From NCBI RefSeq assembly GCF_003438995.1, contig NZ_QSUN01000021.1, positions 1 through 64,000 of the forward strand: DNA of 64,000 nucleotides, written 5' to 3'. Made by a program: the position numbers and the translations under genes. The DNA comes from Bacteroides sp. OM05-12 (lineage in GTDB: Bacteria; Bacteroidota; Bacteroidia; Bacteroidales; Bacteroidaceae). Under the pieces are notes generated by a model. It worked only from the letters and a program-made list of their open reading frames with translations. It ran no database searches and was not told where the DNA came from. Of the stretch, positions 61,994-64,000 are shown in pieces. Position 1 is the stretch's first letter; the number at the start of each line of letters is the position of its first letter.

Positions 61994-64000
61994 TTAGTTC
62001 TCGTCCTTTATCAAATACCGTAATTCAGGGTCATTTTTTATACGGGTGATTTCATCCTCTACAATCTGCTGGACTTCCTGCTTGACCCGGTTGTAATTTG
62101 CCTGTATTTCTTCCTGCATCCGGTCGTTCCCGTCCTCGTCCCTGAAATCTATGATTTGGGGCAGCTTCTTGTAGTTGGCTGTTTCCCTTTTCACTTGCTC
62201 GTTATCCACCACAATTTCCGCATGGAATATTTTCTGTTCTATCCGTTCATCGAAATTGTCACTGACCGCACCCACAAACATACCCTGCGTCAAGTTGGAT
62301 ATTTTACTGGGTGGTATCAGGCTATCCATCTGCGTACTGATAGAGGTTGATTTATCATTCCGGTTGATAGTCATGCTTTGCCGTTTTTGTAGTACCTTTC
62401 CGAAACGGTCTGAAAGCGTTTTTGCTGTTTCAGAAACCACCTGACCGCTAAAAATATTACCAACCGTATTTTCGATTACTTTGCTTTCCTTGTCCCCATA
62501 ATCCCGGCGTAACTGGCTGAAATCCTGAAAGCCCAAACAGACCGCTACCTTGTTGCTTCGTGCCGTTGCTATCAGGTTATCCAGTCCCCGAAAATAGATA
62601 GTAGGTAATTCATCAATGATTACAGAACTTTTCAGTTGGTGCTTCTTGTTTATCAGCTTCACGATACGGGAATTATACAAACCCAAAGCACAGGAATAGA
62701 TATTTTGGCGGTCGGGATTGTTGCCTACTACCAAAATTTTAGGTTCTTCCGGATTGTTTATATCCAGTGAAAAATCGTCCCCTGTCATTACCCAATATAA
62801 GGCCGGGCTTATCATACGTGAAAGCGGAATTTTAGCACTTGCAAGCTGCCCCTGAAGCTGGTCTTGGGCGTTGGATTCCCATGCGTCCATGAACGGTGAA
62901 AGGTAGTTTTCCAGTTCGGGATAACTGGTTAAAATCGTAAATGTATCGGAGTATTTCTTATTCAGGAACTCGATGGCGTGTGGGAATGTACAATACTTTC
63001 CACCCTGATAGATTTTCAAAAACCATATTATAGAAGCCAGTAAGATAATCGGACTTTCCACAAAGAAGTCTCCCTGTTTGGTTATCCAACTGCGATTCAA
63101 ATTTAACATGATTGTATAACTGGCTTCGTATGCGTCTGATATGTCCGTCATAAATGCCGGATTTATCGGGTTGCATCGGTGGCTTTTACGTGGGTCGTCA
63201 AAGTTAATCATGTAGAATTTCGGTTGTACCTTATACCCGTCTAAATGGTTGATTAAGTGATTGTAAGCTATCTCCGAAAGGTCAGGAAATTTGTAGTCAT
63301 AAATATAAACAGCAAAGCCTTTTTCGATTTGCTGTTTTATATAATTATTGACTATCGCATACGATTTTCCTGAACCGGGTGTACCTAAAACCATGCTTGC
63401 CCTGAACGGGTTTACAATGTTTATCCACCCATCGTTCCACTTCTTTTTATAGTAGAACCGGGTCGGCAGGTTGATAGAATATTCGTTTTCTATCAGGCGT
63501 GTTTCCTGTGCGAAACTTTCATTTTCCAAATTAAACACATCATCCATCAGGTTATTTTTCAACAGGCGGGAAATCCACACTCCGGCAGCCAATAACGAAA
63601 GATACCCGGCTGTCATGGTAAAGATATACAATGCCGTGTTTGCCGCCAGTGGCAACGGTAAAACCAATAACCACCAGTTCAGGAAGAACAGGATAAAACC
63701 GATTGTCAGGAATACATAAATCTTGTTCCATGTGATTTTTTCCTCTTTCACTCCCTTTGTTCCCAAACAGGAAAGCGCAAGAAATACCACTGAAAAAAGT
63801 TTGGTATATAGGATATTGGAGAACAGCCCGGCGGTACGCTGGAAGTTCAGCAGGATTTTATCGACTACCCCGATATTGATACCCCATTCCCGGAATGACT
63901 GATAACAAAACCAATAGATGTTTATCACTACAAATAAAATACTGATTGCCCGCATAAAGTCCATGACCTTTGCAAGTCCTCTTAAATCATCTTCATTCTG
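61994..64000 (-). CDS. mobC: Conjugative coupling protein MobC/TraG-type (5' end outside window)
   Basis: At least 668 residues. The first in-frame ATG inside the window is at 63962-63964, but the same frame stays open to 64000 (QNEDDLRGLAKVMDFM...), so the real start lies just beyond the edge. Four N-terminal membrane helices, Walker A LGTPGSGKSYA near 206-216 of the window frame, Walker B SVIIDELPTI near 445, and FQDFSQLRRDYGD, all typical of VirD4/TraG coupling ATPases. It feeds the relaxase-DNA complex to the transfer pore. mobA/mobB would be expected to the right. Confidence 0.93.
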   Translation of the reverse strand, partial: QNEDDLRGLAKVMDFMRAISILFVVINIYWFCYQSFREWGINIGVVDKILLNFQRTAGLFSNILYTKLFSVVFLALSCLGTKGVKEEKITWNKIYVFLTIGFILFFLNWWLLVLPLPLAANTALYIFTMTAGYLSLLAAGVWISRLLKNNLMDDVFNLENESFAQETRLIENEYSINLPTRFYYKKKWNDGWINIVNPFRASMVLGTPGSGKSYAIVNNYIKQQIEKGFAVYIYDYKFPDLSEIAYNHLINHLDGYKVQPKFYMINFDDPRKSHRCNPINPAFMTDISDAYEASYTIMLNLNRSWITKQGDFFVESPIILLASIIWFLKIYQGGKYCTFPHAIEFLNKKYSDTFTILTSYPELENYLSPFMDAWESNAQDQLQGQLASAKIPLSRMISPALYWVMTGDDFSLDINNPEEPKILVVGNNPDRQNIYSCALGLYNSRIVKLINKKHQLKSSVIIDELPTIYFRGLDNLIATARSNKVAVCLGFQDFSQLRRDYGDKESKVIENTVGNIFSGQVVSETAKTLSDRFGKVLQKRQSMTINRNDKSTSISTQMDSLIPPSKISNLTQGMFVGAVSDNFDERIEQKIFHAEIVVDNEQVKRETANYKKLPQIIDFRDEDGNDRMQEEIQANYNRVKQEVQQIVEDEITRIKNDPELRYLIKDEN

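Larger units (their letters stand above)
37965..64000. mobile_element. Integrative/conjugative-type element (partial, runs off right edge)
   Basis: The block begins after the strong terminator and gap at 37541-37964. It carries in order a tyrosine recombinase, IS91-type transposase, immunity cassette array, AraC and RteC regulators, excisionase-like HTH genes, primase/helicase, topoisomerase III, DUF3945, a defence operon and mobC. RteC, the HTH pair, topoisomerase III and MobC are the hallmarks of the CTnDOT family. The left end is approximate, and the recombinase at 38675 is not a clear IntDOT, so the element's own integrase may lie outside. Composition shifts sharply inside: the 41.3-46.5 kb genes are AT-rich, topB to DUF3945 are GC-rich. 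Confidence 0.75.

Noticed and set aside
1..64000. tRNA or rRNA genes
   Set aside because: Gaps were scanned for cloverleaf-like stems and rRNA motifs; none was convincing.

Overview
The window reads as a chromosome segment of a gut Bacteroides (Bacteroidales). The reasons are -7 boxes of the form TAnnTTTG with no sigma70-type -10, Bacteroidetes-only families (DUF6029, DUF4293, DUF5686, DUF5103, Omp28-related proteins, an omega subunit of the Bacteroidetes type), and a CTnDOT-style transfer region (RteC, topoisomerase III, DUF3945, MobC). No rRNA, tRNA or CRISPR array was found.

Positions 1-37540 look like core chromosome. 366-8091 is an envelope cluster of thioredoxin/Omp28-like CxxC proteins, a DUF6029 barrel-like protein and two proteins with type IX-like C-terminal tails. 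Then come uvrB, a bamD-rpoZ-DUF4293 run, a DbpA-like RNA helicase, DUF5686, rarA and a 2-hydroxyacid dehydrogenase. A tightly coupled DUF3791-DUF3990-DUF3791 module follows. Next are a UDP-GlcNAc 2-epimerase, a TRIC-type channel, lemA with an M48 protease, an ECF sigma factor, an oxaloacetate-decarboxylase-like protein without a biotinylation motif, a T9SS plug (DUF5103) protein, DUF1460, mtgA, an OmpA lipoprotein, a KamA-type radical SAM protein, a MATE exporter and a hybrid histidine kinase. The gaps hold several dispersed palindromic repeats, some in inverted copies many kb apart.

Positions 37965-64000 are an integrative/conjugative-type element that runs off the right edge. It begins with a TetR regulator, a tyrosine recombinase and an IS91-family Y2 transposase. 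Next is an array of eleven small, mostly AT-rich genes (41331-48051). Most are separated by related ~45-55 nt spacers that fold into imperfect hairpins whose stems covary between copies, much like integron attC sites. Recognisable products are contact-toxin immunity proteins: a PoNi-like DUF1911 protein, an Imm5-like/YezG-like fusion, and two paralogous GAD-like/DUF1851 proteins. This matches the recombinase-associated acquired interbacterial defence (rAID) clusters described in gut Bacteroidales.

After the array come an AraC regulator, RteC, two excisionase-like HTH proteins, a Toprim/AAA primase-helicase, a RibD/DHFR-like protein, and on the minus strand topoisomerase III, a small membrane protein and DUF3945. 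A defence-like operon follows at 57694-61895: an AbiEi-like DUF6088 protein, an AbiEii nucleotidyltransferase, a GHKL ATPase fused to a PD-(D/E)XK nuclease, and a small unknown protein. It has its own promoter with direct repeats. The window ends inside mobC.

The two best candidates for a little-described system are the hairpin-separated immunity cassette array and the AbiE plus GHKL-ATPase-nuclease operon.
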